A stretch of 64,000 nt of DNA from Candidatus Corynebacterium faecigallinarum (GTDB lineage Bacteria; Actinomycetota; Actinomycetes; Mycobacteriales; Mycobacteriaceae), in assembly GCA_019120175.1 (NCBI GenBank), contig DWVP01000003.1, positions 62,001-126,000 of the forward strand. The letters run 5' to 3'. Positions within the stretch are counted from its first letter, which is position 1. The number at the start of each line of letters is the position of its first letter. The position numbers were made by a program, and so were the translations under genes. The notes under the pieces are model-generated. The model saw only the letters and a list, made by a program, of their open reading frames with translations. It was not told the DNA's origin and did not search any database. This document shows positions 52,144 to 61,807 of this stretch, one piece after another.

Positions 52144-54357
52144 ATGCAGGACGCTCCGCCCAGCCGTTCCCGCGCCTTCCGGCGGCGGGCACTCGTTGCG
52201 TTACTGATCCTGATGTGGCTGGGGGTCGCCGCCGTAGGCGGGCCGAAATTCGGTGAGATCAGCGAGGTGGCCACCAACGACCAGTCCTCATTCCTCCCGG
52301 AGTCCGCGGAATCGACGAAGGTCGGCGACCGCCTGGAGGACTTCCAGGATTCAGGGGCGGCCCCGGCGATCGTGGTTGTCACCGCAGAAACTGACGGGGA
52401 GCAGGTGGACCCGGCGTCACTGAGCGACCTTCCCGACCGACTCTCTGCCGCTGTGGACAGTACTGTCGGCGCTGGCGACAGGGGAGGCGAGGCGGCGACC
52501 GAGACCAGTCCTCCGCTACCGTCCGAGGATGGGGAAGCAGTACAGATCATCGTGGTGCCGCCAGAGAATGCGAAACCGGCGGATACCGTTGATGCCCTCC
52601 AGGAAACACTGGAGTTGGAATTGCCGGTGAAACTGCAGGCCCTGGTCACCGGCCCTGCGGGGTTCAGTGCGGATCTGTCGGCGGCTTTCGGTGGGATCGA
52701 CGGCCTACTCCTGCTGGTCGCCGTCGCTGCAGTGTTGGTCGTCCTCGTACTGGTGTACCGTTCACCGTTTCTTCCGCTGATCGTCCTGCTCAGCTCCATG
52801 GTGGCCTTGTGCGCTGCGGTGTTGGTCAATGTGGCGCTCGCCAGATCCGGTGCCGTGATGATCAACGGTCAGATACAGGGGATCCTGTTTATCCTGGTCA
52901 TCGGAGCAGCGACAGACTACGGACTGCTCTACACCGCGCGGTACCGGGAGGAACTCGCTCGCCATTCCAGCACCTGGTCCGCGACCTCGGCGGCGCTGCG
53001 GGGCACCTGGCAGCCGGTACTGGCCTCTGCGGCGACCGTGATCGCCGGGCTACTCTGCCTGCTCCTGTCTGACCTGGCATCGAATGCCGGGCTCGGGCCG
53101 GTGGCAGCTATCGGAATCGCCGCTGCCTTCTTTACCTCGCTGACGTTTCTTCCCGCCCTGCTCGCCCTGGCCGGGAGACGCGTCTTCTGGCCGAGGGTTC
53201 CCGGTCCACCTGTGACGACAACAGATGCGACACCACCGGATGAAGGACAACCGGGCGCCGCAGTGAAGACTCGGAACGGACTGTGGGAACGCATTGCTGA
53301 GTTGGTCCGACGTGCTCCCCGACGGATTGCTATCGGCACGGGGCTGCTGCTCATCGCCGGCTGTGCGGGACTGCTCACCCTGGATGCCGACGGCGTCCCC
53401 ACCAGTGACTACGTCCTAGGGCAAAGTGATGCCAGGGACGGGCAGTCAGCCCTCGACCGTCACTTCCCGGCAGGTGCAGGCGCTCCAACGTATGTCCTGG
53501 TCCCCGAAGAGAACAGCGGCGAGGTCCGGGACACCGTCGAGGCACTCAGCGGTGTGCAGTCCGTCTCCAGCTCCTCAGGGGACGTCGCTCGGGTGGTGAA
53601 CGGCGATGTACTTCTGGAGGTGACACTCACCGATTCCCCGTACTCTGATGCGGCGGAGAACACCGTCAAGGAGATTCGGGATGACGTAGGTGGTCTCGGC
53701 GCCATGGTCGGCGGAACGACCGCCACTGAACTGGACACCAAAGAAACTTCGGTCGCCGACCGCACCGTGATCATCCCGATCGTCCTGCTGGTCATTACCG
53801 TGATGCTTGCACTGCTGCTGCGCGCCGTGGTGGCTCCGTTGGTACTGCTGGCGACGACGGTACTGAGTTTCGGAACTGCGCTGGGTATCAGCGCAGTGAT
53901 CTTCACGCTCGTCGGCTTCAGTGGCTCGGATCCGTCCGTGCCCTTGTACGCCTTCGTGTTCCTGGTGGCGTTGGCGATCGACTACAACATTTTCCTGATG
54001 AGCCGGGTGCGTGAGGAGTCTGTGGTTCACGGGACGTCGACCGGTGTAAGCCGGGGACTTGTCAGTACCGGTGGTGTGATCACCAGTGCCGGTATCGTAC
54101 TTGCCGCCACGTTTGCGGCACTGCTGGTCATACCGATCCAGTTCCTGGTACAGCTCGCCGTCATCATCTCCCTGGGAGTGTTGATCGACACCTTCCTGGT
54201 TCGATCGTTCCTGGTACCGGCGTTGACTCACCTGCTCGGTGACCGGATCTGGTGGCCCGGCGGGTCGGGCTCCCTGGGGAAACACTCACTGCACGGACCC
54301 GGTGCCGACTTTGATTCCTCCCGACTTCGTACAGAAGGTTCACTGGGACCGCAGTAG
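52144..54357 (+). CDS. MmpL-family RND transporter
   Basis: 737-residue transporter with the two-fold RND layout: one N-terminal segment, a first periplasmic domain (about 40-170), five segments, a sixth near 395, a second periplasmic domain (about 410-535) and five more. Proton-relay motifs are GAATDYGLLYTARYREEL and ALAIDYNIFLMSRVREE. MmpL proteins export lipids or siderophores across the inner membrane of mycolic-acid bacteria. It precedes a cyclopropane-type methyltransferase on the same strand with a 44-bp gap, so a lipid substrate is plausible. The ribosome site is weak. Confidence 0.9.
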   Translation: MQDAPPSRSRAFRRRALVALLILMWLGVAAVGGPKFGEISEVATNDQSSFLPESAESTKVGDRLEDFQDSGAAPAIVVVTAETDGEQVDPASLSDLPDRLSAAVDSTVGAGDRGGEAATETSPPLPSEDGEAVQIIVVPPENAKPADTVDALQETLELELPVKLQALVTGPAGFSADLSAAFGGIDGLLLLVAVAAVLVVLVLVYRSPFLPLIVLLSSMVALCAAVLVNVALARSGAVMINGQIQGILFILVIGAATDYGLLYTARYREELARHSSTWSATSAALRGTWQPVLASAATVIAGLLCLLLSDLASNAGLGPVAAIGIAAAFFTSLTFLPALLALAGRRVFWPRVPGPPVTTTDATPPDEGQPGAAVKTRNGLWERIAELVRRAPRRIAIGTGLLLIAGCAGLLTLDADGVPTSDYVLGQSDARDGQSALDRHFPAGAGAPTYVLVPEENSGEVRDTVEALSGVQSVSSSSGDVARVVNGDVLLEVTLTDSPYSDAAENTVKEIRDDVGGLGAMVGGTTATELDTKETSVADRTVIIPIVLLVITVMLALLLRAVVAPLVLLATTVLSFGTALGISAVIFTLVGFSGSDPSVPLYAFVFLVALAIDYNIFLMSRVREESVVHGTSTGVSRGLVSTGGVITSAGIVLAATFAALLVIPIQFLVQLAVIISLGVLIDTFLVRSFLVPALTHLLGDRIWWPGGSGSLGKHSLHGPGADFDSSRLRTEGSLGPQ

Positions 54358-54401
54358 GCCCCCCGGGCCCGGAGCCGCTGCACGCTCGGCGGGAATTCTC
54401 C

Positions 54402-55709
54402 ATGTTCACTATTCTCGAGGTGATGCAGAACAACCTTCAGGACCTTTCAAGTGGCGACGGCCGAACCGCCCTCCACGGTGAGCTACCTACCGGCATCCAC
54501 GCGCGCGCCGCCGCCCTGGTCGCCCGCTGGGTCGTGCAGCGTGCCGCAGTTCTCGCCGGCATCTCAGTGGTCGAGGTCCAACACACCCAGCAGCCCGCGC
54601 CCGGAACCTCGGAACTTCGAGCCGACGTGATCCTGGTGCGTCCGGATGTTTTCTACGCCCGCCTGGGGGTCCGGGGGCTGATAGGTCTCGGCGAATCCTA
54701 CGTCGCCGGCGACTGGGAGGCCCCCGACCTCAGCGGGACGCTGACAAAGCTCTGCCGCAGGATCACCACACTGGTCCCACCGTGGATGCAGTCCTTCCGT
54801 AAGCTGTACCGGTCGCGGCGTCCGATCTCACAGACGAACACCATCGACGGCGCGAAGCGGAATGTCAGTGCCCACTATGACCTTTCCAATGACTTCTTCG
54901 GCACTTTCCTCGACCCCGGGCTGAACTACTCCGCGGCCCTGTTCGACGAATCCGGTAAGACGTCCACACTCGCCGAAGCACAGGACACCAAAATCCGGCG
55001 CATGCTTGACCGGGCAGGCGTCGATGAAGGGTCCCGTGTACTGGAGATCGGGACGGGATGGGGCGACCTGGCACTCCACGCCGCACGGCGTGGGGCGACG
55101 GTACATTCGGTGACCCTGTCCCGTGAGCAGGCTGATCTGGCCAGGAAGCGGATCGCAGCGGAGGGCCTCCAGGAAAGCGTCAGCATCGAGATCATGGACT
55201 ACCGCCAGGTCACCGGCTCCTATGACGCAGTCGTGTCGGTGGAGATGATTGAAGCAGTCGGTGCGGAATACTGGGACGAGTACATGCGAACCGTCCACGA
55301 CCGGCTGGCTCCGGGTGGACGCGCAGTCATCCAGGCGATCCACATGGACCACCAGAGGATGCTCCTCACCGCTGACGCGGCGACATGGATCACGACCTAC
55401 ATCTTCCCGGGTGGACTCATACCCAGCGTGCGGGCCCTCCACGAATCCGCTCTGCGTGCCGGACTGCGCCCCGGGATGCAGCGGAACTTCGGCCCGGACT
55501 ACGCGAAGACCCTGAGATTGTGGGATGACGCTTTCCTGGCGGCCGTGGCCACCGGCACCGTCGGTGAACTGGGATTCGGGCCGGAGTTCCAACGGGCATG
55601 GCACTTCTACCTCTGCTACTGCCAGGCAGGGTTCGCCGCCGGTTACATCGATGTCGGCCAGCTGGAGTACCGGCGCAGGCCCGATGAGGAACCGGTCAAT
55701 GCACCTTAG
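54402..55709 (+). CDS. Cyclopropane-fatty-acyl-phospholipid synthase-type methyltransferase (copy 1)
   Basis: 435-residue CFA synthase family enzyme that uses SAM to modify unsaturated acyl chains of phospholipids. The N-terminal ~130 residues are the family's lipid-binding region (GLIGLGESYVAGDWEAPDL). The SAM site is LEIGTGWGDLALHAARR, and VSVEMIEAVGAEYWDEYM holds the catalytic-loop residues. ATG 54402 has GGGA 9 nt upstream; ATG 54423 is possible. It follows the MmpL gene and faces the photolyase gene. Products could be cyclopropane, methylene or methyl-branched chains. Confidence 0.87.
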   Translation: MFTILEVMQNNLQDLSSGDGRTALHGELPTGIHARAAALVARWVVQRAAVLAGISVVEVQHTQQPAPGTSELRADVILVRPDVFYARLGVRGLIGLGESYVAGDWEAPDLSGTLTKLCRRITTLVPPWMQSFRKLYRSRRPISQTNTIDGAKRNVSAHYDLSNDFFGTFLDPGLNYSAALFDESGKTSTLAEAQDTKIRRMLDRAGVDEGSRVLEIGTGWGDLALHAARRGATVHSVTLSREQADLARKRIAAEGLQESVSIEIMDYRQVTGSYDAVVSVEMIEAVGAEYWDEYMRTVHDRLAPGGRAVIQAIHMDHQRMLLTADAATWITTYIFPGGLIPSVRALHESALRAGLRPGMQRNFGPDYAKTLRLWDDAFLAAVATGTVGELGFGPEFQRAWHFYLCYCQAGFAAGYIDVGQLEYRRRPDEEPVNAP

Positions 55710-55727
55710 CCCCACCGGGCACTGCGG

Positions 55728-57248
55728 TCAGCCCCGACGGATGCTCTGGAAGGCTGCCAGTGCCTCCTCACGGGAACGACGCAGGTCCACGATCGGTGGC
55801 CGCAGGACAGGGTCCTCACCTTCGTCGGCATCGTTAGCACGAAGCCAGCGTGCGGTGTACTTCCCTTCGGGGTCGAATCGTCGGGCCTGGTGTACCGGGT
55901 TGAAGATGCGGAAATAGGGGGCGGCATCGTCCCCACTTCCAGCGACCCACTGCCAGTTGAAGGGGTTCGACGCCACATCGGCATCGACCAGCGTTTCCCA
56001 GAACCATTCTTCCCCGTGACGCCAGTGAATCTGCAGGTTCTTCGTCAGGAGACTGCCCACCACCATGCGCACCCGGTTGTGCATTGTTCCGGTCGCCCAC
56101 AGTTGCCTCATTCCGGCATCGACTAGTGGAATGCCTGTCGCACCGGCACGCCACGCGGCAAGGTCCCGGTGGAACCGGTCGTCCGCTGTGGGTTGTCTCG
56201 GGTCCGGTGACCCGTGCCCCGTCCATCTGATGGCCTGATCCTCCGTGGGGTCCCACTCCCACCCGAAGCTATCGAACTGGCTGCGGACGTTGCGCGTGTT
56301 CAGGTCGGGTCTCTCGTGGAGTCGGTGCCAGGCGAAGTCACGCCAGAGCAGCTCCGACCGGAACGACGCAGCGTCCTCCGACGACAGCACCTCGGAGGCT
56401 TCCAACCAGATGCGCAGGACACTGACCTCGCCAAACCTGAGATGAGGAGACATGCCGCTCGTGGCTTCACAATCAGTCCGGTCCCGCCCGGAGTCGTAAT
56501 CGAAGGGGGTGTCGGTGGCCGAGAGCAGGTCCAGAAACGCGGAGAACCGTCGCCGAGCAGCGGATTCACCGGGGGTGCAGTGCTCGGCGAGCGATGCGGT
56601 CCACGCGGGCTCCGAAGCGTTGACGGTGGCGAGCCCAGGGGAGATCACCTCATCGCGCACGCTCTCAGGCAACAGATCGACAGCGTCCCGCCAACCAGCC
56701 CGGGACCGGTCGGACGGCCCGCCCAACGGGGTGGCGGAATCCTGGCTGATCGCCACTGCCACACGCGTCGCCGCCGCCGTGGAGAATGGGGTGAACACCT
56801 TGTAGGGTTCATATTTCCTGGTGAGAACGTCGCCGGGTTCGGTGAGCAGAAAGCCTCGGTAGTCTCTGACGACCATGCCCTGCTGCTCCAAGGACGCTGA
56901 GACCCGGCGGTCCACGTCCTGCAGCGGCGTGTGGTAGCGGCGATGCCAAGTTGCCCCACCGGCCCTGATCTGTCGAGCGATGTCGGGGACGATGTCGACA
57001 GGATTCCCCCTCGAGAGGATCAACGGAATCCCGCATTCTGCCAGACGTGTGGCCAGAGCGGCGACGCTGCGTCCCCACCACCACCGTGCGGCCGCCCCCA
57101 GGGCCCGGGCCCCGGTGTGGGCCGGATCCTCTTCAATGACAAGGCCAATGATCGGTCCACGGTGCGCGGCCCAGGAGAGTGGATCATGGTCGGTTGTCCG
57201 GAGGTCGTCGCGGAACCACACCACCGTCGGAGGATTTTCTGTCTTCAT
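55728..57248 (-). CDS. phr: Deoxyribodipyrimidine photolyase (CPD class I)
   Basis: 506-residue blue-light DNA repair flavoenzyme. The N-terminal domain starts VVWFRDDLRTTDHDPLSWAA and the C-terminal FAD domain contains LLWRDFAWHRLHERP, GIPLVDAGMRQLWATGTMHN and RMVVGSLLTKNLQIHW. WRHGEEWFWETLVDADVASN and QWVAGSGDDAAPYFRIFNP are the hallmark of class I CPD photolyases. It is divergent from the flavoenzyme-DUF1365 operon, and the 137-bp gap carries an AT-rich palindrome likely to control both directions, as in light-induced photolyase loci. Confidence 0.9.
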   Translation of the reverse strand: MKTENPPTVVWFRDDLRTTDHDPLSWAAHRGPIIGLVIEEDPAHTGARALGAAARWWWGRSVAALATRLAECGIPLILSRGNPVDIVPDIARQIRAGGATWHRRYHTPLQDVDRRVSASLEQQGMVVRDYRGFLLTEPGDVLTRKYEPYKVFTPFSTAAATRVAVAISQDSATPLGGPSDRSRAGWRDAVDLLPESVRDEVISPGLATVNASEPAWTASLAEHCTPGESAARRRFSAFLDLLSATDTPFDYDSGRDRTDCEATSGMSPHLRFGEVSVLRIWLEASEVLSSEDAASFRSELLWRDFAWHRLHERPDLNTRNVRSQFDSFGWEWDPTEDQAIRWTGHGSPDPRQPTADDRFHRDLAAWRAGATGIPLVDAGMRQLWATGTMHNRVRMVVGSLLTKNLQIHWRHGEEWFWETLVDADVASNPFNWQWVAGSGDDAAPYFRIFNPVHQARRFDPEGKYTARWLRANDADEGEDPVLRPPIVDLRRSREEALAAFQSIRRG

Positions 57249-57296
57249 CCTGAAAGAGTGTAGCAGCCTGCACCTCTCCCCTTTATGATATCGTCA

Positions 57297-57326
57297 ATTA
57301 TGTACCTAATCAAGTTAGGTAATAAT
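57297..57326. promoter_or_regulatory. AT-rich dyad operator between phr and the lipid-modification operon
   Basis: Arms TACCTAA (57303-57309) and TTAGGTA (57315-57321) around a 5-nt centre extend to ATTAT/ATAAT with one bulged base, giving about 12 bp per arm. It is the most AT-rich spot of the region and sits in the divergent promoter. The half-site order is the reverse of a DtxR box, so I do not read it as one. A MerR/LitR- or MarR-type light or stress regulator is a candidate; none is encoded in the window. Confidence 0.6.
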
Positions 57327-57385
57327 AGGGAGATTTTGAACCGTCACTTCTCGTTGGACTTGCGCCAGAAGGGCTAACCTGAACG

Positions 57386-59596
57386 ATGCACCCCCCAGCC
57401 AAACCACGACATGTCGCGGTCATCGGATCCGGTGTCAGCGGCCTGAGCGCCGCCTACACCCTCTCCGCCCACGCCAGGGTGACCCTCTTCGAATCAGACG
57501 ACCGGATCGGTGGCCACGCCGACACCACCACCGTGGCAACGGAAGATGGCGAACTGGCCATCGACACCGGATTCATCGTCCACAACGACCGCACGTACCC
57601 GACCCTGCTGCACATGTTCGACGAGCTGGGCGTCCGGACACAGCCGTCAGAGATGTCGCTGGCCGTCCGCGCGGATGACGCGCATGGGGGAACCGGCCTG
57701 GAGTACGCCGGAGCACGCGGCCTACCGGGACTTTTCGGAGACCGGCGTAACCTGTTCCGTCCCTCCTACCTGAAGATGCTCACTGAGATTCTCCGGTTTC
57801 ACCGCAGGGCCCGGCGCCTCCTGAACGAGGATTGCCGGGCCGTCAACGGGACTCCCCGTCCGGCCGTGACGGATGAGACCCTCGGTGACTTCCTGACCCG
57901 CGGGAGGTTCTCCGACTACTTCGTCGAACACTTCATCACCCCGCTCGTCTCCACCGTGTGGTCCTGCGACCCGGCACATGCCCACCAGTACCCGGTGCGC
58001 TACCTGCTGACGTTCCTGCACCACCACGGCATGCTCCGGGTGTTCGGATCGCCAAGATGGCGCACCGTCATCGGTGGTTCACGCGAGTACGTCAGCCGGA
58101 TCGTCGAGACCCTCACCGACCGCGGGTGCAGCGTCCTGCCGTCCACACCGGTTACCCGGGTCACCGAGAACCATGACGGGGTGCAGGTGGAGGACGCCCA
58201 CGGCGCCGTCCACCATGCCGATGCCGTCATCATCGCCACCCACCCCCATAAGTCTCTGGGGATGCTTGGCGAGCCGACGTCGGCCCAACAGGAGATCCTG
58301 TCGGCGATTCCGTACTCGAACAATCTCATGCAACTGCACACGGACACCGGTCTGCTGCCTCGGACGCCGTCGGTGCGGGGCTCCTGGAACCATCTCACAC
58401 GGGATTCCGGGCCTGTCGTCGTCACCTACGACATGACGCGTCTGATGCGACTTCCAACTCCCGGCGGCACTCGGCACCTGGTGACCCTGAACGCGCCTGA
58501 CCTCGTCCGGCCGGACACAGTGATCAACTCACGCGAGTACAGCCATCCGATCTACACCCCGGAGTCCGTGGCCGCCTCCCTTCGTTCACCCGAGCTCGAC
58601 ACCGACCGTGTCTTCTTCGCCGGCGCCTGGCAGGGATGGGGGTTCCATGAGGACGGGGCGCGGTCCGGAACAAACGCCGCGCAGAAGGCACTGGGGGCCA
58701 CCAAGGACACTGCCGCACTTGTCTCGGCCGAGCCCCGGGCACACGTGATCAGGACCACCGTGAAACATGCACGGCATACGCCCGTGAAACACCGGTTCAC
58801 CCACCGCTCGTGGATGTGGCTGGTGGACCTGGACCACCTGCCGGACCATGGGCGGGCCTCCTGGTGGCGAGGATCCTTCGACGACCGCGACCACTTCAGC
58901 ACGAGCTCCGACGAACAGCGCAGCATCAGAGACAGGGTTCTCTGCACGCTCGCTGACCATGGGCTCACCGCACCCGTCGGACGGATCCGCATGGCTGCGA
59001 TGCCACGGGCCTGGGGAAACGGCTTCAACCCTCTGTCGGTCTTCTGGTGCGACACGCCCACCGGACTGCCACTGGCGGCGGTGATGGAGGTGCAGAACAC
59101 CTACGGGGACCGTCACGCCTATGTCGTCCGTCCGGACGACGCTGGTGACGCCGCCGCGGAGAAGGAGTTCTATGTCTCGCCCTTCCACGGCACCGACGGA
59201 GAATACCGCATACACGTTCCCTGGCCGGAGCGTGGACAGGTACGGATCGGAATCGCCCTGCGTGGTGACCGGGGCGATGACTCCTACAGATTCGCCGCAT
59301 CCGTCCACGGCGAGACCGTCCATGACGGCGAGCCCGGGTGGTCCGACACGGTCCGTGCGGCACCGGCCGCACTGGTCACCACCGTCCTGATCCGGGTCCA
59401 CGGGGTCTGGTTGTGGATACGGGGCCTGCCGATACAACCGCGACCGGCCGGCGGTCTGCGCCGACGCCGACGAGCCGACCGTGCTGACCGTGCTGACCGT
59501 GCCACTGACGCCGGTGATGCCGGTGATGCCGGTGATGACGCCCAACCAGTTCAGACCCGAGGAAATAGTGATGAGCACGCACACGACCGGCAGTGA
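57386..59596 (+). CDS. Amine-oxidase-like flavoenzyme fused to a DUF1365 domain
   Basis: 736-residue fusion. Residues ~8-440 are an FAD/NAD(P)-binding amine-oxidase-like enzyme: VAVIGSGVSGLSAAYTL (dinucleotide fold), GGHADTTTV, DTGFIVHNDRTYP and C-terminal RVFFAGAWQGWGFHEDG. Residues ~455-690 are DUF1365: TTVKHARHTPVKHRFTHRSW, FNPLSVFWC and EVQNTYGDRHAY. These two are normally separate adjacent genes in photolyase/CFA loci. The tail (about 690-736) is a charged low-complexity run encoded by 9-bp repeats (RAD and AGD triplets). The enzyme probably oxidises or desaturates membrane lipid acyl chains with the CFA-type enzyme that follows. Its 3' end overlaps that gene by 26 nt. Confidence 0.85.
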   Translation: MHPPAKPRHVAVIGSGVSGLSAAYTLSAHARVTLFESDDRIGGHADTTTVATEDGELAIDTGFIVHNDRTYPTLLHMFDELGVRTQPSEMSLAVRADDAHGGTGLEYAGARGLPGLFGDRRNLFRPSYLKMLTEILRFHRRARRLLNEDCRAVNGTPRPAVTDETLGDFLTRGRFSDYFVEHFITPLVSTVWSCDPAHAHQYPVRYLLTFLHHHGMLRVFGSPRWRTVIGGSREYVSRIVETLTDRGCSVLPSTPVTRVTENHDGVQVEDAHGAVHHADAVIIATHPHKSLGMLGEPTSAQQEILSAIPYSNNLMQLHTDTGLLPRTPSVRGSWNHLTRDSGPVVVTYDMTRLMRLPTPGGTRHLVTLNAPDLVRPDTVINSREYSHPIYTPESVAASLRSPELDTDRVFFAGAWQGWGFHEDGARSGTNAAQKALGATKDTAALVSAEPRAHVIRTTVKHARHTPVKHRFTHRSWMWLVDLDHLPDHGRASWWRGSFDDRDHFSTSSDEQRSIRDRVLCTLADHGLTAPVGRIRMAAMPRAWGNGFNPLSVFWCDTPTGLPLAAVMEVQNTYGDRHAYVVRPDDAGDAAAEKEFYVSPFHGTDGEYRIHVPWPERGQVRIGIALRGDRGDDSYRFAASVHGETVHDGEPGWSDTVRAAPAALVTTVLIRVHGVWLWIRGLPIQPRPAGGLRRRRRADRADRADRATDAGDAGDAGDDAQPVQTRGNSDEHAHDRQ
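59474..59536. repeat. Two 9-bp tandem repeats in the fusion gene's tail
   Basis: GCYGACCGT is repeated three times (59474-59500) and GCCGGTGAT three times (59510-59536), separated by one 9-nt spacer. Both are in frame. Confidence 0.9.
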
Positions 59597-60890
59597 GCAC
59601 CCCGACGATGTGGCTCGACGTCTTACCGCGCTGATCTCGAAGGTCACCGGCCTGACCCTGGATGACCTCCCGTTCCGCCTACGCGCCTGGGACGGCAGCG
59701 TCGCCGAACCCGCCGATGCCACCGACGAGACACCGACCCTCGTCATCGCCTCACGGAATGCGCTGACCCGACTGCTCTGGTCGCCCGGCGAACTCGGGTT
59801 GGCGCAGGCCTACGTCACCGGCGAGATCAACGTTGACGGAGAGCGCGAGGCACTCGCCGACGGGTTCGCCCGACTGTCCGCGGTCGCCAGGAGACCCGAG
59901 GTGCGCCTACGTCTGTCACCTGCGTCGATTGGCGCGGCGCTGCGGACCGCAAGGGATCTCGGTATCTTCGGCGCGCGCCCTGCGCCTCCGGATTCCCAGG
60001 CCAACCTGCGTGGCAGACGGCACTCGAAGCACCGTGACCGTTCCGTCATCGAGCACCATTACGATCTGTCCAACGACTTCTACGCCCAGATTCTCGACGA
60101 CACGATGTCTTACTCCTGCGCCTACTTCGGCGATCCGGCTCTCGGACCCGACCCCTCCCTCGAGGACGCCCAGCGGGCCAAGCTCGACCTGATCTGCCGG
60201 AAGCTCGAGCTCACCGAGGACGCACGCCTGCTCGATGTCGGTTGCGGGTGGGGAGCCACCGCCGTGCACGCCGCCGAAGCATACGGGGCACGGGTCACTG
60301 CGGTGACGATCTCCCGGGAGCAGCACGCCTACATCGAGAAACTCGTCGCAGAACATGGCCTGCAGGACCGTGTCACCGTTCTACTGCAGGACTACCGTGA
60401 CATCGTCGGTCGATTCGACGCAGTGTCCTCGATCGAGATGGGTGAACACGTAGGGGCACGCAACTACCCGTCATTTGTGAAGAAGCTCCACGAGAGCGTA
60501 CGACCGGGCGGTCGGGTTCTGGTCCAGCAGATGTCCCGGCGGGGTCGGCGACCTGGCGGTGGGCCGTTCATCGAGGCCTTCATCGCACCTGATATGCACA
60601 TGCGCCCGCTCGGCGAGACGATCGGCCTGTTCGAGGACGGCGGTCTCGAGGTCGTCGGTGTCCAGAGCATGCGGGACAACTACGCGCGGACCGTGGACCA
60701 CTGGATCGAACGCTTCCTCGCCCACAGTGACGAGATCCTCGCCCTGGTAGGCGAAGAGGTGTTCCGAGTCTGGCACCTGTACCTCATCGGCGGCGGAATG
60801 GCTTTTCGGGAGGGCCGCATGGGAGTCGATCAGATTCTGGCGGTCAAGCCCGGGAATACCGCAGCAACCGCCACGGTCGCAGGGGAGTGA
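59571..60890 (+). CDS. Cyclopropane-fatty-acyl-phospholipid synthase-type methyltransferase (copy 2)
   Basis: 439-residue CFA-family methyltransferase. YDLSNDFYAQILDDTMSYSC is the family signature, LDVGCGWGATAVHAAEA the SAM site and SSIEMGEHVGARNYPSF the active-site loop. ATG 59571 is preferred (GAGGAA 6 nt upstream) and overlaps the end of the fusion gene. Its position after an amine-oxidase-like gene and before a DUF1295 gene is the arrangement of loci linked to furan or methylated fatty acids made against singlet oxygen. It differs from copy 1 in the N-terminal half, so a distinct substrate or product is likely. Confidence 0.86.
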   Translation: MSTHTTGSEHPDDVARRLTALISKVTGLTLDDLPFRLRAWDGSVAEPADATDETPTLVIASRNALTRLLWSPGELGLAQAYVTGEINVDGEREALADGFARLSAVARRPEVRLRLSPASIGAALRTARDLGIFGARPAPPDSQANLRGRRHSKHRDRSVIEHHYDLSNDFYAQILDDTMSYSCAYFGDPALGPDPSLEDAQRAKLDLICRKLELTEDARLLDVGCGWGATAVHAAEAYGARVTAVTISREQHAYIEKLVAEHGLQDRVTVLLQDYRDIVGRFDAVSSIEMGEHVGARNYPSFVKKLHESVRPGGRVLVQQMSRRGRRPGGGPFIEAFIAPDMHMRPLGETIGLFEDGGLEVVGVQSMRDNYARTVDHWIERFLAHSDEILALVGEEVFRVWHLYLIGGGMAFREGRMGVDQILAVKPGNTAATATVAGE

Positions 60891-60895
60891 TCACG

Positions 60896-61684
60896 ATGTT
60901 CACCGACTGGTCTATCGTCGCAGCGACGACCCTGGTTGTCTCCGTCCTGGTGATGGTGCTCGTGGCCGCGGTCATCCGCTCCACCGGAAAGGTGGCCGCC
61001 ATCGACGTGCTGTGGGGTCCACTGATCCTGGTCAACTCCCTGTCAGCAGCGATCTGCGGCACGGTACTGGGAACGGCGACCGCACCAGTGTGGGTCCTGG
61101 TCGCACTGATCGCCGTGTGGGCGGCGCGCTTGTCCCGACACCTGTCGAGCAGATTCGGCAGTGACAAGGAGGACCCCCGGTACTCCGACCTGATGAACAA
61201 GCCTGCCGCCTCTCTGATGCGTTCGGTGCTCCTGCCGCAGGGTGCCGTCGCCTGGGTGGTCTCTACCCCGGTGCAGGTTGCATCCGTCGGTTCCGGGGAT
61301 GTCCTGTGGCCTCTGGTGATCGCCGGTGTCATCGTTTCCCTTGTCGGGCTCGTTGTCGAGAGTATCGCCGACCACCAGTTGGATGTCTTCCGACGTGAGG
61401 AAGCGTCAGGGAGGATCATGGACCGTGGCCTGTGGTCGTGGAGCCGCCACCCCAACTACTTCGGTGAATCGGTGATCTGGTGGGGAATCTGGCTGGCGGT
61501 CGGTGGCACCGGGGCAGGCGTTGTGGCCACCGTGGCCGTCCTGGTGTCCCCGGTGGCCATGACGATCACACTGGTGTGGGGTTCCGGTGCCAGGATTCTC
61601 GAGAGGCGCATGGAAGGGAGGGACGGCTGGGATGCCTACAAGGACAGTACGTCAAAGTTCGTTCCGCTACCTCCCCGGAGGTGA
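60896..61684 (+). CDS. DUF1295 (steroid 5-alpha-reductase/ICMT-like) membrane protein
   Basis: 262-residue protein with about six membrane segments. The C-terminal WSRHPNYFGESVIWWGIWL is the DUF1295 signature, a fold shared by isoprenylcysteine methyltransferases and steroid 5-alpha-reductases, which act on lipid substrates in the membrane. ATG 60896 has AGGGGAG 8 nt upstream; GTG 60887, which overlaps the previous stop, is less likely. It belongs to the same operon as the fusion flavoenzyme and CFA copy 2. Confidence 0.83.
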   Translation: MFTDWSIVAATTLVVSVLVMVLVAAVIRSTGKVAAIDVLWGPLILVNSLSAAICGTVLGTATAPVWVLVALIAVWAARLSRHLSSRFGSDKEDPRYSDLMNKPAASLMRSVLLPQGAVAWVVSTPVQVASVGSGDVLWPLVIAGVIVSLVGLVVESIADHQLDVFRREEASGRIMDRGLWSWSRHPNYFGESVIWWGIWLAVGGTGAGVVATVAVLVSPVAMTITLVWGSGARILERRMEGRDGWDAYKDSTSKFVPLPPRR

Positions 61685-61807
61685 GGTTCCGGATTGTCGC
61701 GCGGCCGGTGCGTCTCGAGGATGCACGGCACTCGCCCGTGGACAACCTGGAGATGGTGCGTAAGAGTTCATCAATTTCTGTGCACGTTCATCTCCTGAGG
61801 AGTAAAA

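Noticed and set aside
57303..57321. DtxR iron box
   Set aside because: The half sites point outward (ACCTAA...TTAGGT) relative to the DtxR consensus, and the flanking genes are not iron genes.
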